Assembly (NCBI GenBank): GCA_052035735.1
Contig: JBPOHI010000036.1
Coordinates: 55,783-119,782, forward strand
Length of the DNA stretch: 64,000 bases
Reading direction: 5' to 3'
DNA from: JAGPDF01 sp052035735
GTDB lineage: Bacteria > Acidobacteriota > Thermoanaerobaculia > Multivoradales > JAGPDF01
The translations under genes were made by a program, and so were the position numbers. Under the pieces are notes generated by a model that did no database searches, was not told the DNA's origin, and worked only from the letters and a program-made list of their open reading frames with translations. Position 1 is the first letter of the stretch; the number at the start of each line of letters is the position of its first letter. Below are positions 1 to 9,009 of the stretch, in pieces.

Positions 1-1
1 C

Positions 2-3000
2 GAGCTGCGGGGAGCGATCGAGCAGCGCTTGAAGGCCGGCGACCTGCCAGCGCTGGTGGCCACCAGCTCGCTCGAGTTGGGCATCGACATCGGCGCCCTC
101 GACCAGGTGCTGCTCGTGCAGTCTCCGCGCTCCTTCTCCTCGGCGGCGCAGCGGGTCGGACGTGCCGGCCACGGCGTCGGCGAGGTCAGCCTGGCGCGCT
201 TCTATCCGACCCACGCGCGCGACTTCCTCGAGTGCGCCGTGGCGGCGCGAGCGGTGCTCGACGGAGAGCTCGAGCCGATCGAGCCGGTGCAGGCGCCGCT
301 CGATCTGCTGGCGCAGTGGATCGTGGGGATGGTGGCGCACGAGCGCTGGCGGGCCGACGACCTGTATGCGGTGCTGCGGGCCAGCGCGCCGTACCATGAC
401 CTGCCGCGCCGCCAGTTCGACCTGGTCGTCGAGATGCTCGCCGGGCGCTACGCCGAGGCACGCATCGCGGAGCTCAGGCCGCGGATCGCAGTCGATCGCC
501 TCGACGGCACGATTGCCGCGCGGCCCGGCTCGGCCCGCCTCCTGGCGCAATCGGGCGGGACGATTCCCGACCGCGGCTACTTTCAGCTCCGCATCGAAGA
601 GTCCAACGCTCGCCTCGGCGAGCTCGACGAGGAGTTCGTCTGGGAGCGGTCCCTGGGTGACACTTTCGTCCTCGGGACCCAGTCCTGGCGCATTCACCGC
701 ATGACCTCGAACGAGGTTTTCGTCGCTCCGGCGCGCGGCGGCGCGATGCTCGCGCCGTTCTGGCGAGCCGACGCACGCGATCGCGGTGCGGTTTTCTCCG
801 AGCGGATCGGGCGGCTGCTCGAGCGCGCCGACCGCGAGCTCGACCGGCCGGACTTCGCCTCCGCCCTGGCAGAAGAGCACGCCCTCGACGCCGCGACGGC
901 CGGCGAGCTCAGCCGTCTACTGCGCGAATCGCGGGCAGCGCTCGGCGACGTCCTGCCGCATCGGCACCGCTTGGTCTTCGAGGAGACGATCGACCGCCCC
1001 GGCGGTGGACCGGGGGCAGGCTCCGAGGGGCGGCGGCAAGTGATCCTCTACACCTTCTGGGGCGGGACGCTCAACCGGCCTCTGGCGCTCGCGCTCGCAG
1101 CGGCCTGGGAGGAGACGGAGGGCGGAGCGATCGAGACCCTCGCCGACGACGACGCCGTCCTCATGGTCCTGCCGGCCGGGGCGGATCCGCGCGCGCTGCT
1201 CTCGCGCGTCTCGCCGGCACGGCTCGACGCGCTGCTGCGCTCCCGTCTCGAGTCCTCCGGTTTCTTCGGTGCCCAGTTCCGCCAGAACGCACAGAGGGCC
1301 CTGCTGCTGCCGCGCGCCGGTCCGCGCCGCCGGACGCCGCTCTGGGTGTCGCGCGAGAACGCCAAGAAGCTCCTCGAAGCGGTCTCGCATTTCGACGACT
1401 TTCCGCTCACTCTCGAGACCTGGCGAAGCTCGCTGCACGACGAGTTCGATCTCGAGAGCCTCAGGCGCCGGCTGGAAGAGGTCGAACGCGGCGAGATCGA
1501 GCTCCGGTCGGTGCGCAGCGAGCGCCCTTCGCCGCTCGCCGCCGGCCTGGTGTGGCGGCGGACGAACGAGCTCATGTACGAAGACGACGTACCGGGGGCG
1601 CGGCGCGGCACGGCGTTGCGCGGCGACCTCCTGCGCGAAGTGGCGCTCGGCGGCGACCGCCCGCGGATCTCGGCTGCGCTCGCCGAGGAGCTGCGCCGCA
1701 AGCTCCAGCGCCTCTTGCCAGGTTATGCGCCGCAGAGTGCGAGCGAGCTGCTCGAGTGGGTCAAGGAGCGCCTGCTGATTCCACCGGGCGAATGGCAGGA
1801 GCTCTTGGCGGCGATCGAGCGCGATCGTCCCGGAGGCGCGGCGGAGATGCTCGACGAGCTCGACTCCCAGGCCAAGCTCGCGCGGCTCGCGCAGCCGGCG
1901 GGGGGTGCGGAGGCGGTGGTCGCACGCGAGAATCTGCCTCGGCTCGAGCGGCGCTTCGTGGGCGGCGAGAGTCTCGCCGGGTTGCTCGAAGAGTGGCTGC
2001 GCTTCGAGCCGCCGTTGACGATCGAAGCGATCGCCGGCAGCTGGGGTCTTCCTGCGCCCGGCATCGAGGAAGCGGCCGCCGTGCTGGTGGCTGCGGAACG
2101 CGGCGTTCTCGGCTCCTTGCTCGAGGATTCGAAGAGTGCCAACGCGCGGCAGCTCGCCACGATGGGCGTCGTAGAGACGCTCCTGCGCTGGCGCCGGGCC
2201 GCGGCGCGGCCGGCCTTCGAGACGCTGCCGCTCGCCGATCTGCCGCTCTTTCTCGCCTCCTGGCAGGGTCTGACGGAGCGCGGCTCCGGCGTCCGCGGCG
2301 CTGGCGGCGAAGGACTCCAGGGGGTACTCGAGCGCCTGTTCGGTTACGCTGCGCCCGCCGCTTCTTGGGAGAGCGACCTGCTGCCGGCGCGTCTCGATCC
2401 CTATTTCCCGGCCTGGCTGGATGGCCTGTTCGAGGACAGCGACCTGGTCTGGTTCGGCACCGGACGCGAGCGCCTGGCCTTCGCTTTCCGCCCTGACCTC
2501 GACCTCTTTCTCGGCGCGGCGGACGCCGGCACCGGCGAAGCGCCCGGGAGCGCCGAGGGACCCGACCCGGCGGAGCTGGCGTTGCGCGACCTCCTGCGCG
2601 GCGAGCCGCGCGGGCTCGAGGCAGGCGAGATCGCTGACCGCACCGGCTTCTCGTCCCGCGAGGTCCAGCGCGCCCTCTGGCAGCTTGCCTGGCGTGGAGA
2701 GGCCTCGTGCTCCTCGCCGCGCGTCCTGCGACAGGCGATCCGCAACGGCTTCAAGGTTGAGGAGCCGGAGGCCGTGCCGGCATCGCCCGCGGCCACGCGC
2801 GCCGGGCGGCGCGGCCTCTTCCGCCGCTGGCAGGCGAGCGCTCCTCCCGGCGGACGTTGGCGAGCGCTCGCCGCCGCGACGGCTGCGGTCGCGGACCCGT
2901 TCTCAGACGAGGAGCGCAGTCGCGAGCGGGCGCGGCTGCTCCTCGACCGCTACGGTGTGCTGTTTCGCGAGCTGCTCGCGGCCGAGCTGCCCAGCGTCGG

Positions 3001-3541
3001 CTGGAGTCGCGTGGCGCGCTCCCTGCGCGCCCTCGAGCTCGGCGGCGAGATCGTCACCGGGCGCTTCTTCGAAGGGGCTCCCGGTCTCCAGTTCGCGCTG
3101 CCGGGGGCGGTGCGCCGTCTCCAGGAGAGTCTGCCGCGCGCGGCATTCTGGTGGTGCGCGGCGATCGATCCTGCGTCGCCTTGCGGACTGGAGCTCCCGG
3201 GCCTCGAGGGGGAGGTCCCGCGGGTTCTGCTGCGGCGGGTGCCCACGACCCGGCTCTCCTACTGCGGCAACCGGCTCTGCGCCGTCTTCGCGCGCGGCGG
3301 GCGGGAGATCCACTTCGCCGTGCCGCCCGACGACCCGCGTCTGCCGGAGCTGCTCGAACCGCTGCGTTCGGCGCTCACCCGCGCCGTCGATGCCGAGCGT
3401 GGCATCGACGTCGAGCGGATCAACGCCGAGCCCGCCGCGACGAGCCCCTACTTCGGCGCCTTTGCCGCCTTCGAGCGCACCCGGGACGGCGGTCTGTTGC
3501 GGCTCAGGCGGCGCTATGCCGGCCGCGACTCCGGCGGATGA
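2..3541 (+). CDS. Lhr-like ATP-dependent helicase, 3' part (5' end outside window)
   Basis: This is the C-terminal part of a large superfamily 2 helicase of the Lhr type, which unwinds nucleic acid in repair or RNA metabolism. The reading frame is open to the left edge, so the N-terminal RecA-like domain with the Walker motifs is missing here. Within the first 60 residues are helicase motif V (VATSSLELGIDIG) and motif VI (QRVGRAGH). A winged-helix region and the long Lhr-specific C-terminal extension follow. The roughly 1,180 visible residues fit a full protein of about 1,500, the usual Lhr-core plus Lhr-CTD size. It ends 120 bases before an outer-membrane protein gene that has its own start signals, so they are probably separate units. 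Confidence 0.88.
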   Translation, partial: ELRGAIEQRLKAGDLPALVATSSLELGIDIGALDQVLLVQSPRSFSSAAQRVGRAGHGVGEVSLARFYPTHARDFLECAVAARAVLDGELEPIEPVQAPLDLLAQWIVGMVAHERWRADDLYAVLRASAPYHDLPRRQFDLVVEMLAGRYAEARIAELRPRIAVDRLDGTIAARPGSARLLAQSGGTIPDRGYFQLRIEESNARLGELDEEFVWERSLGDTFVLGTQSWRIHRMTSNEVFVAPARGGAMLAPFWRADARDRGAVFSERIGRLLERADRELDRPDFASALAEEHALDAATAGELSRLLRESRAALGDVLPHRHRLVFEETIDRPGGGPGAGSEGRRQVILYTFWGGTLNRPLALALAAAWEETEGGAIETLADDDAVLMVLPAGADPRALLSRVSPARLDALLRSRLESSGFFGAQFRQNAQRALLLPRAGPRRRTPLWVSRENAKKLLEAVSHFDDFPLTLETWRSSLHDEFDLESLRRRLEEVERGEIELRSVRSERPSPLAAGLVWRRTNELMYEDDVPGARRGTALRGDLLREVALGGDRPRISAALAEELRRKLQRLLPGYAPQSASELLEWVKERLLIPPGEWQELLAAIERDRPGGAAEMLDELDSQAKLARLAQPAGGAEAVVARENLPRLERRFVGGESLAGLLEEWLRFEPPLTIEAIAGSWGLPAPGIEEAAAVLVAAERGVLGSLLEDSKSANARQLATMGVVETLLRWRRAAARPAFETLPLADLPLFLASWQGLTERGSGVRGAGGEGLQGVLERLFGYAAPAASWESDLLPARLDPYFPAWLDGLFEDSDLVWFGTGRERLAFAFRPDLDLFLGAADAGTGEAPGSAEGPDPAELALRDLLRGEPRGLEAGEIADRTGFSSREVQRALWQLAWRGEASCSSPRVLRQAIRNGFKVEEPEAVPASPAATRAGRRGLFRRWQASAPPGGRWRALAAATAAVADPFSDEERSRERARLLLDRYGVLFRELLAAELPSVGWSRVARSLRALELGGEIVTGRFFEGAPGLQFALPGAVRRLQESLPRAAFWWCAAIDPASPCGLELPGLEGEVPRVLLRRVPTTRLSYCGNRLCAVFARGGREIHFAVPPDDPRLPELLEPLRSALTRAVDAERGIDVERINAEPAATSPYFGAFAAFERTRDGGLLRLRRRYAGRDSGG

Positions 3542-3662
3542 ACCAGGCGCGAATCCGCTGCCGGTCCCGCGCAGGCGCGGCGATGCCGCTTGTTGGTAGT
3601 CTCTCGCGATCGCGGGCGGGTCTCGCGGTGCGTAGCGAACGAACGGAAAGGACCGAAGAGCG

Positions 3663-4190
3663 ATGAACAGGATGAAACGATGGATCGGGCCACTGGCCTT
3701 GCTCGCTGCCGTTCTGCTTGCCCCCGGCCGCGCCGCTGCGGGTGAGCACCGCCTCGGAGGCGGAGTGCACTACTGGCAGAGCCTCGACAGCCTCGATGAC
3801 GACTTTCCGGAGTTCGACGTCCAGGACGACGGCTTCTCGGAGGTGGTCTCGTATCAGTACCTCGCCGGCTTCATCCGGTTCGAGGCGGCAGCGGAGTACT
3901 TCGACAAGGGCTTCCAGGGTTCGGCCGACTGGGCGATCTCGCCGCAGGTCTACGTCCTCGCCGGACGCGGAATCTACGGCGGCCTGGGCGTCGGTGTGAC
4001 CTACTCGGACTTCGCCCACGGCAGTTGGTCGGATCCGTTCTACATCGCCAAGGCGGGGGTCGACTTCCTCCTCCTGCCCAAGCTCCACCTCGACATCAAC
4101 GCCGACTACCGGTTCCTGAACTGGGAAGATCTCGACAACTACGACAGCGACACCATCACCTTCGGCGCCACCGTGCGCGTCGGCTTCTAG
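3663..4190 (+). CDS. small outer-membrane beta-barrel protein
   Basis: A 175-residue exported protein that starts with a classical signal peptide: basic MNRMKR, a hydrophobic core, and probable cleavage after AAA near residue 27. The rest alternates aromatic and charged residues in short strands (LGGGVHYW, VSYQYLAGFIRFEAA, YGGLGVGVTYSDF, KLHLDINADYRF). It ends in VRVGF with a C-terminal Phe, typical of proteins inserted by the BAM complex. That points to a small porin-like barrel of about eight strands. An AAAGGA-type ribosome site lies upstream of the ATG. No specific family or substrate is recognised. osmC follows 13 bases later and may be co-transcribed. Confidence 0.7.
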   Translation: MNRMKRWIGPLALLAAVLLAPGRAAAGEHRLGGGVHYWQSLDSLDDDFPEFDVQDDGFSEVVSYQYLAGFIRFEAAAEYFDKGFQGSADWAISPQVYVLAGRGIYGGLGVGVTYSDFAHGSWSDPFYIAKAGVDFLLLPKLHLDINADYRFLNWEDLDNYDSDTITFGATVRVGF

Positions 4191-4203
4191 GAAAGGGAAG
4201 ATC

Positions 4204-4632
4204 ATGGCCATTCGCAAGGCGAACGCCGTCTGGAACGGCGGACTGCAGGACGGCAACGGCTCGATCAAGCTCGGCAGCGGTGCGTTCGAAGGGCGCTACT
4301 CGTTCTCGTCGCGCTTCGAAGAGGGGACTGGAACCAACCCCGAGGAGCTCCTCGGCGCGGCGCATGCCGGCTGCTTCTCGATGGCGCTCGCCGCCGGCCT
4401 CGGTCGGGCAGGCTTCTCGCCGAAGCGCGTGGCGAGCGAGGCGCGCGTCCAGCTGCTCAAGAACGACGCCGGCCTGGCGATCACCCGCATCGAGCTCGAC
4501 TGCGAGGCGGAGGTCCCGGGAATCGACGCCGAGACGTTCGCCCAGCAGGCGGAAGGGGCCAAGGCCAACTGCATCATCTCCCGGGCGCTCTCGTCCAGCA
4601 TCGAGATCGTGCTCAACGCCCGTCTGGTCTGA
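4204..4632 (+). CDS. osmC: OsmC family peroxiredoxin
   Basis: A 142-residue OsmC-type thiol peroxidase that reduces organic hydroperoxides in the cytoplasm. The two family cysteines are visible: Cys57 in LLGAAHAGCFSMAL, and Cys123 in KANCIISRALS. The length matches the family (about 140). It begins with the usual MAIRKANAVWNG stretch after a good GGAAAGGGAAG ribosome site. It sits directly behind the barrel protein and just before a small membrane-anchored protein, all on the plus strand. Nothing in the sequence shows oxidative-stress regulation. Confidence 0.92.
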   Translation: MAIRKANAVWNGGLQDGNGSIKLGSGAFEGRYSFSSRFEEGTGTNPEELLGAAHAGCFSMALAAGLGRAGFSPKRVASEARVQLLKNDAGLAITRIELDCEAEVPGIDAETFAQQAEGAKANCIISRALSSSIEIVLNARLV

Positions 4633-4677
4633 GCGGGCGATGCGTCGCTGGGTGACGGCGATCGGGAGGACGCGCCA

Positions 4678-5187
4678 GTGAAACCGGCGGTCGTCCGGAT
4701 TCTCGCCGTCGTCGCCCTGGCGGCGGCCCTGCTCGCGATCTTCCGCTGGTGGACGAGCGATCGCCGGCGGATCCTGGGGCGGTTCGAGGCGCTTCAGGTC
4801 GCGATCGAAAAGGGCGGCTCCGAAGGGGCGCTCGACCGCCTCGCCCACGCCCGCGAGGTGACGCAGTTCTTCGCCGACGGATTTGTCATCCTCGCCCAGC
4901 CCTATGAGGGCACGGTGTCCGATCGGCAGCAGCTCATGGGGATCGTCGATCGATACCGCGCGAGTGCGGAGACGATCGCCGTCTCCGACTCGGAGGTCGA
5001 GCTCACTCTGCGCCCGAACGCCACCGGCGAGATGACCGCAGTCGTGGAAGCGTTCGGGATCCGGCCTCAGGGTCCCGGGCGGGAGCGGCTGCGATTGCGC
5101 GTCGCCTGGCGCGAGGATGACGGACAATGGCGGATCCAGGAGCTCGAGGTGCTCGAAGTCCTCGACACCTCGGGTCTCTTTTTCTGA
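4678..5187 (+). CDS. membrane-anchored protein with NTF2/SnoaL-like fold (hypothetical)
   Basis: This 169-residue protein starts at GTG behind a GGGAGGA ribosome site. It has one N-terminal hydrophobic helix (about residues 6-22) followed by WWTSDRRR, so it is probably anchored with the rest outside the cytoplasm. The soluble part has the helix-then-strand layout of NTF2/SnoaL-like domains: a helical segment, FFADGFVILAQP, and a curved sheet ending in WRIQELEVLEVLD. The fold is an inference from pattern; no catalytic residues can be named. It converges on the DUF456 gene with 13 bases between them. Confidence 0.5.
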   Translation: MKPAVVRILAVVALAAALLAIFRWWTSDRRRILGRFEALQVAIEKGGSEGALDRLAHAREVTQFFADGFVILAQPYEGTVSDRQQLMGIVDRYRASAETIAVSDSEVELTLRPNATGEMTAVVEAFGIRPQGPGRERLRLRVAWREDDGQWRIQELEVLEVLDTSGLFF

Positions 5188-5200
5188 ACGGCTGTCCGGC

Positions 5201-5677
5201 TCAGAGCCACCAGGCGAGAACGAACAGACCGACCATCAGGCAGAGAATCGCCAGCTTCCCGACCGCGGCGAGGAGCATGCCGAGCCAGGTTGCGAGGCCC
5301 ACCTTGCCTGCCTGGCGGAGGTCCTTGCGCGCGATCCACTCGCCGGCGAGCGCGCCGGCGAACGGTCCGAGCAGGAGACCCGGCAGACCGAAGGCGAGAC
5401 CGACGAGCGAGCCGAGAAGCGCTCCGAGGATGGCGAGCTTGCTGGCGCCGGCGCGCTTCGCACCGAGCGCGGTCGCCGCGATGTCGATGCCGAACGTCAG
5501 GCAGGTGAGCAGGAAGAGGGCGGAGAGCGTCCCCCAGCCGACGCGCTCGAAATCGTCCGCGGCGGCGCCCGCCAGCAGCCCGAGGAAGACGAGCGGCGGG
5601 CCGGGGATCGCAGGCAGGACGGCGCCGGCGAAGCCGACCGCGACGCACAGGGCGCAGGCGATCCACAGCAGCTCCAT
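5201..5677 (-). CDS. DUF456 family membrane protein
   Basis: A 158-residue integral membrane protein with about four hydrophobic helices rich in Gly, Ala and Leu. The family hallmark is present: an N-terminal helix ending in LPAIPGPPLVFLGLLAG, then GLPGLLLGPFAGALAGEWIARKD. The DUF456 family has no established function. The ATG at 5677 overlaps the stop of the upstream alpha-mannosidase gene by one base (TGATG), so it is probably translated by coupling to that gene. The frame stays open far upstream, but the DUF456 homology starts at this methionine. Confidence 0.82.
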   Translation of the reverse strand: MELLWIACALCVAVGFAGAVLPAIPGPPLVFLGLLAGAAADDFERVGWGTLSALFLLTCLTFGIDIAATALGAKRAGASKLAILGALLGSLVGLAFGLPGLLLGPFAGALAGEWIARKDLRQAGKVGLATWLGMLLAAVGKLAILCLMVGLFVLAWWL

Positions 5678-8600
5678 CAAGTTGTCCCCTCGCCGGCGGC
5701 GATTGCCGCCGGAGACGGGGAGGCGCTCGCCGCCGCGGCGAGAACGATCAGCCGCCCGGTGCGCGGCAGGACGACCTGCGAGCCGCCTGCAGCCACCGCG
5801 AGCTCGACGGTGAAGAACTGTACCGGCGCACACGGTTCGATCCGGCCGCGCCGATCGTGGCGATGCGGAACCGCCAGCGCGACGGGCTCGGTGCGGGAAA
5901 AGCCAGCGACCACTCCGCCCGTCGGACGGCCCCAGAAGCCGCGTTCGAGTTCGTCGAAGCGGCCGAGCGACGCGAAGCCGCCGGCGACCCGTCGCACAGC
6001 GGCCACGCCATCGACGAGAAACTCGACCGGAGCCGCGTCGGGAAAGCTCGCGGCAAGGAGCACCAACCGGCAGAACCCGGCCGGAATCGCGATTCGCTGT
6101 CCGCCACAGTGCACCGCGGAAGGCGACTCCGCGCGGTGTGCCTGCGCGAGATCGAGCTCCACCCCTGCGCGTCGCAAGGATCGAGGCAGTAGCTGGCGGG
6201 GGATGGCGTGGCCGCGGCCGTCGAGTCCGCCACTGCGCGCGCGCTCGCCCGGCGAAGTGACGGCAGTGCAGTTCCAGGGCAGGCCCAACACCAGCTGCTT
6301 CGGAGGTCGGGGCGAAAGGACCGGTAGAGGAGAATCGAGCTCCAGGGCGACCGCAGCGAGTCCGAAGCCGACCAGAGAGCGCAGCGTCTGGAGGTGTCCA
6401 TCCGCCGGAGCTCTGCGCGTCGCGTCCGGCGGTGGCGCTGCGGACTCGAGCGGGCGCTCGCAGCCGTCGACGAAGCGCAGGTTCGCGATGTGCAGGTGAG
6501 ATCGCAGTTCGACCTCCCGGGTCTCGCCGGTGAGCTCGCGCAGGCGCAAGATCACTTCGTTGCTTTCTTCGGCGAGCTTCAACGCCTGGACGGCGACCTC
6601 GCCCCGGTCGAGGGCGAGGAAAGAGAGGCCCCCGGGCTTGCCGACGCGGCGGGCCGGCGTCGCCGAAGCCGCGGGGGAGGCCGACACCGGCGGGAGGAAA
6701 GGCATCGGTGGCTGGGTGAGGCGTTCTGCGAATCGCACCGTGCCGGCAAGCGAGTCGCCGGCGCGGATGGGCGTGATCGCCACACGGACTTGATGGTGTC
6801 CGAAGTCCTGCTTCGCCTGGTAGCGGAACCGGCGGCCGATGCGCGGCGTGTGCAAGATCGTCAGGCGCAAGGTGTCGGCACTGGGATGGTCCCAGCCGTA
6901 CTTGCAGTCGTTGGCAATCGCGGTGCCGGCACCGTTGGCATCGGGTCCAGCGCGCAGCGCTGCCCAGCGATGCGCCGGCACCTCGTAGAGCTGGGCGGAC
7001 GCCAGCGGTCGGCAGGCGACGCCGACCCCCTGGTCGAAGAGCGCCTGCTCGGCCGGAGTCGAGAGCGGGAAGCGCATCTTGAGCAGCGCGCCGTCCGTGC
7101 GCCAATCGATCGCCGTGTCGATGACGACGTGGTCGCCGGCCTCGCCGGCGGCAAGGGAGAGCGTCTGGCGGAAGCGCGAGCCACAGGCGCTGCGCTCGAG
7201 GGTGAGTGCGACGCGCGCCGCCCCGCGTTCGACGGCGACCGTGCGCACCGGTCCGGCGACGCGCGTGCGGGAGGGCCGGGAGGTGTCTTCCCAGCGGATC
7301 TCCCAGGACGGAAAGCGGTCGGAGAAGTTGTCGAGGATTTCGAGGCCGACCGGCGCGGCGAGAAGCTCGCGTGCCGCCACTTTGTCGAAGATCCGCCCGA
7401 TATCGCCGTTGGCGTCGATCTCGACTCGCAGGCGTGCGTTCTCGAGGAACGTCTCGCCGGCGGCCAGCTCTGCGACCTCGACCGCGGCGGGTCCTGGGGC
7501 TGGTCGCAGGTCGAAGCGCGAAAAGCCCAGCGCCTGGAGGGGACTGACGAAACAGCCGCGCCAGTGCTCGCCGTCTCGTCGCCACTGCGATCGCAGCTCT
7601 CGCCCTTCCGGGTCGAAGACGGCGAGACTCTCCGCGTCGGCTTCCGTCGCGGGAAGCTGGACTTCGACGAGATCGGTGCGTTCGCACCCCAGGGCATTGA
7701 AGACGACGAGCGCTCTCTCCGCCGCCTCCGGTGCGGTTGCGAAATCGAGCCCTGAGGCGACGGCGCCCACCGCCTCTGCGAGCTCCTGCCGCAACTCGTT
7801 GCAGGACAGCGCGAGATCGTGGGCGGAGTAGCGGTAGGCCTCGACGAGACTCGTGCCGGTAAGGTCGTCGTGCATCTCGTGGGCGAGGATCCGCAGCCAG
7901 GCCTCGCGGAGGCGCTCGCGATCGGCCGTTCGGACCCCCAGGGAGTGGGCGATCGTGGCGGCGCGCTCGGCGGCGTGCGCCAGTTGCTCGGCCTGACGGT
8001 GACGGCGCTTGAGCTCGGCGCGCGAGCTGTAGCAGCCGGTGGCGTGCAGCCGCAAGAGAAGCTCGCCGTCGTAGACCGGCAGTCGGGAACGCTCCCCGGG
8101 CTCGAGCTCGCGGAAGATCTGCTCGGAGTCGGCCAGACGGACGTCGAGCGCGCCGCCCCCTTTGCCGGCCCTCTCCAGCCACGCGATGGTCGCCTTTGGG
8201 ATCGCGCCCCCCTTGTCGCCGAGTCCCTGCAAGGTCATCAGCTTCGGCGGCCGGTTCTCGGCCGCCAGACCGCGGAAGCGCTCGATCCAATCCGGATCGC
8301 GGCTGAGGTCGGCCTGGGTCTGGGCGCCGTACTCGCCGGGATCGAGCACCGCCGGCAGGAGCGAGCCGTCGGGGCCTGCCCACAGGCCGAATGGAAACGG
8401 GACACCGAAGGCGGAACGCATCTCGCTGCCTCGACGGAGCTTCTGGGTGGTGAAACCGAGGATGCCGCAATGCACGGCAAGTGTCGGCAGCGCCCGGGAG
8501 AAGCCGAAGCAGTCCGGCAGAAAGATGTCGCGACCGGCACGACCGACGGCGCTCTCGAAGAATCGCGTGCCGTAGAGCAGCTGGCGCACGATCGACTCCG

Positions 8601-8931
8601 GCGCCGGCAGGTGGGTGTCGAAGGCCTCCCATGCGGCACCGGCCGGGAACCAGCGGCCCTCAGCGACCCTCTCCCGCAGCCGGGCAAAGAGCGCGGGGTG
8701 ACAGTCGGCGAGCAAGCGGTAGCGGTAGGCGCCCTCGAAGCTCAGGCGATAGCTCGGGAAGCGCCGGAAGCGATCCTCGTTGTCACGCACCGTGCGAGGC
8801 AGGTATTCGGCCGCGGTCTCGCGCACCGTCCAGCGCCATTGCGTGTCGAGGTGGGAGAGCGCGACGACGTAGAGGCGCGGCCGGGCTGCGGCTGCCGTCG
8901 ACTCCGGCGAAGCGGACTCTCGGTCGGACAC
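5677..8931 (-). CDS. glycoside hydrolase family 38 alpha-mannosidase
   Basis: A 1,084-residue GH38 enzyme that hydrolyses terminal alpha-mannosides using a zinc ion. The metal-binding H27-x-D29 lies in SHLDTQWRW. The nucleophile is Asp140 in IFLPDCFGFS. The later zinc-site region MHDDLTGTSL is also present, followed by the long beta-sandwich C-terminal half expected for the family. There is no signal peptide, so a cytoplasmic role in glycan turnover is likely. The start is GTG at 8931, with no ribosome site but a TAGACT box nine bases upstream. It lies first in a two-gene unit with the DUF456 gene and is divergent from the sulfurtransferase gene. Confidence 0.9.
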   Translation of the reverse strand: MSDRESASPESTAAAARPRLYVVALSHLDTQWRWTVRETAAEYLPRTVRDNEDRFRRFPSYRLSFEGAYRYRLLADCHPALFARLRERVAEGRWFPAGAAWEAFDTHLPAPESIVRQLLYGTRFFESAVGRAGRDIFLPDCFGFSRALPTLAVHCGILGFTTQKLRRGSEMRSAFGVPFPFGLWAGPDGSLLPAVLDPGEYGAQTQADLSRDPDWIERFRGLAAENRPPKLMTLQGLGDKGGAIPKATIAWLERAGKGGGALDVRLADSEQIFRELEPGERSRLPVYDGELLLRLHATGCYSSRAELKRRHRQAEQLAHAAERAATIAHSLGVRTADRERLREAWLRILAHEMHDDLTGTSLVEAYRYSAHDLALSCNELRQELAEAVGAVASGLDFATAPEAAERALVVFNALGCERTDLVEVQLPATEADAESLAVFDPEGRELRSQWRRDGEHWRGCFVSPLQALGFSRFDLRPAPGPAAVEVAELAAGETFLENARLRVEIDANGDIGRIFDKVAARELLAAPVGLEILDNFSDRFPSWEIRWEDTSRPSRTRVAGPVRTVAVERGAARVALTLERSACGSRFRQTLSLAAGEAGDHVVIDTAIDWRTDGALLKMRFPLSTPAEQALFDQGVGVACRPLASAQLYEVPAHRWAALRAGPDANGAGTAIANDCKYGWDHPSADTLRLTILHTPRIGRRFRYQAKQDFGHHQVRVAITPIRAGDSLAGTVRFAERLTQPPMPFLPPVSASPAASATPARRVGKPGGLSFLALDRGEVAVQALKLAEESNEVILRLRELTGETREVELRSHLHIANLRFVDGCERPLESAAPPPDATRRAPADGHLQTLRSLVGFGLAAVALELDSPLPVLSPRPPKQLVLGLPWNCTAVTSPGERARSGGLDGRGHAIPRQLLPRSLRRAGVELDLAQAHRAESPSAVHCGGQRIAIPAGFCRLVLLAASFPDAAPVEFLVDGVAAVRRVAGGFASLGRFDELERGFWGRPTGGVVAGFSRTEPVALAVPHRHDRRGRIEPCAPVQFFTVELAVAAGGSQVVLPRTGRLIVLAAAASASPSPAAIAAGEGTT

Positions 8932-8940
8932 GGGAACGGG

Positions 8941-8946
8941 AGTCTA
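8941..8946 (-). promoter_or_regulatory. -10 box (TAGACT) for the GH38 gene, possibly leaderless
   Basis: TAGACT on the minus strand ends nine bases before the GTG start of the alpha-mannosidase gene. That places transcription initiation at or next to the start codon. No ribosome site is visible. The same box and spacing occur before mutS and the DUF4388 gene. Confidence 0.45.
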
Positions 8947-8980
8947 TCGGCTCCGAGGTCGCTCCGGTGCCGGGTGGGTC

Positions 8981-8986
8981 TATACT
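8981..8986 (+). promoter_or_regulatory. -10 box (TATACT) for the sulfurtransferase-sufE unit
   Basis: TATACT is followed by TCGACCACTC, nearly the same stretch as that following the mutS box at 36831. It lies 23 bases before the ATG, which leaves room for the GAAAGG ribosome site. No good -35 hexamer is visible. Confidence 0.45.
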
Positions 8987-9009
8987 TCGACCACTCGAGA
9001 AAGGTATCT

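Noticed and set aside
5201..8632. A single long open frame spanning the DUF456 gene and much of the GH38 region on the minus strand
   Set aside because: Only its last 158 codons have family similarity; the rest lies out of frame within the clear GH38 coding sequence. GC-rich third positions keep such frames open by chance.
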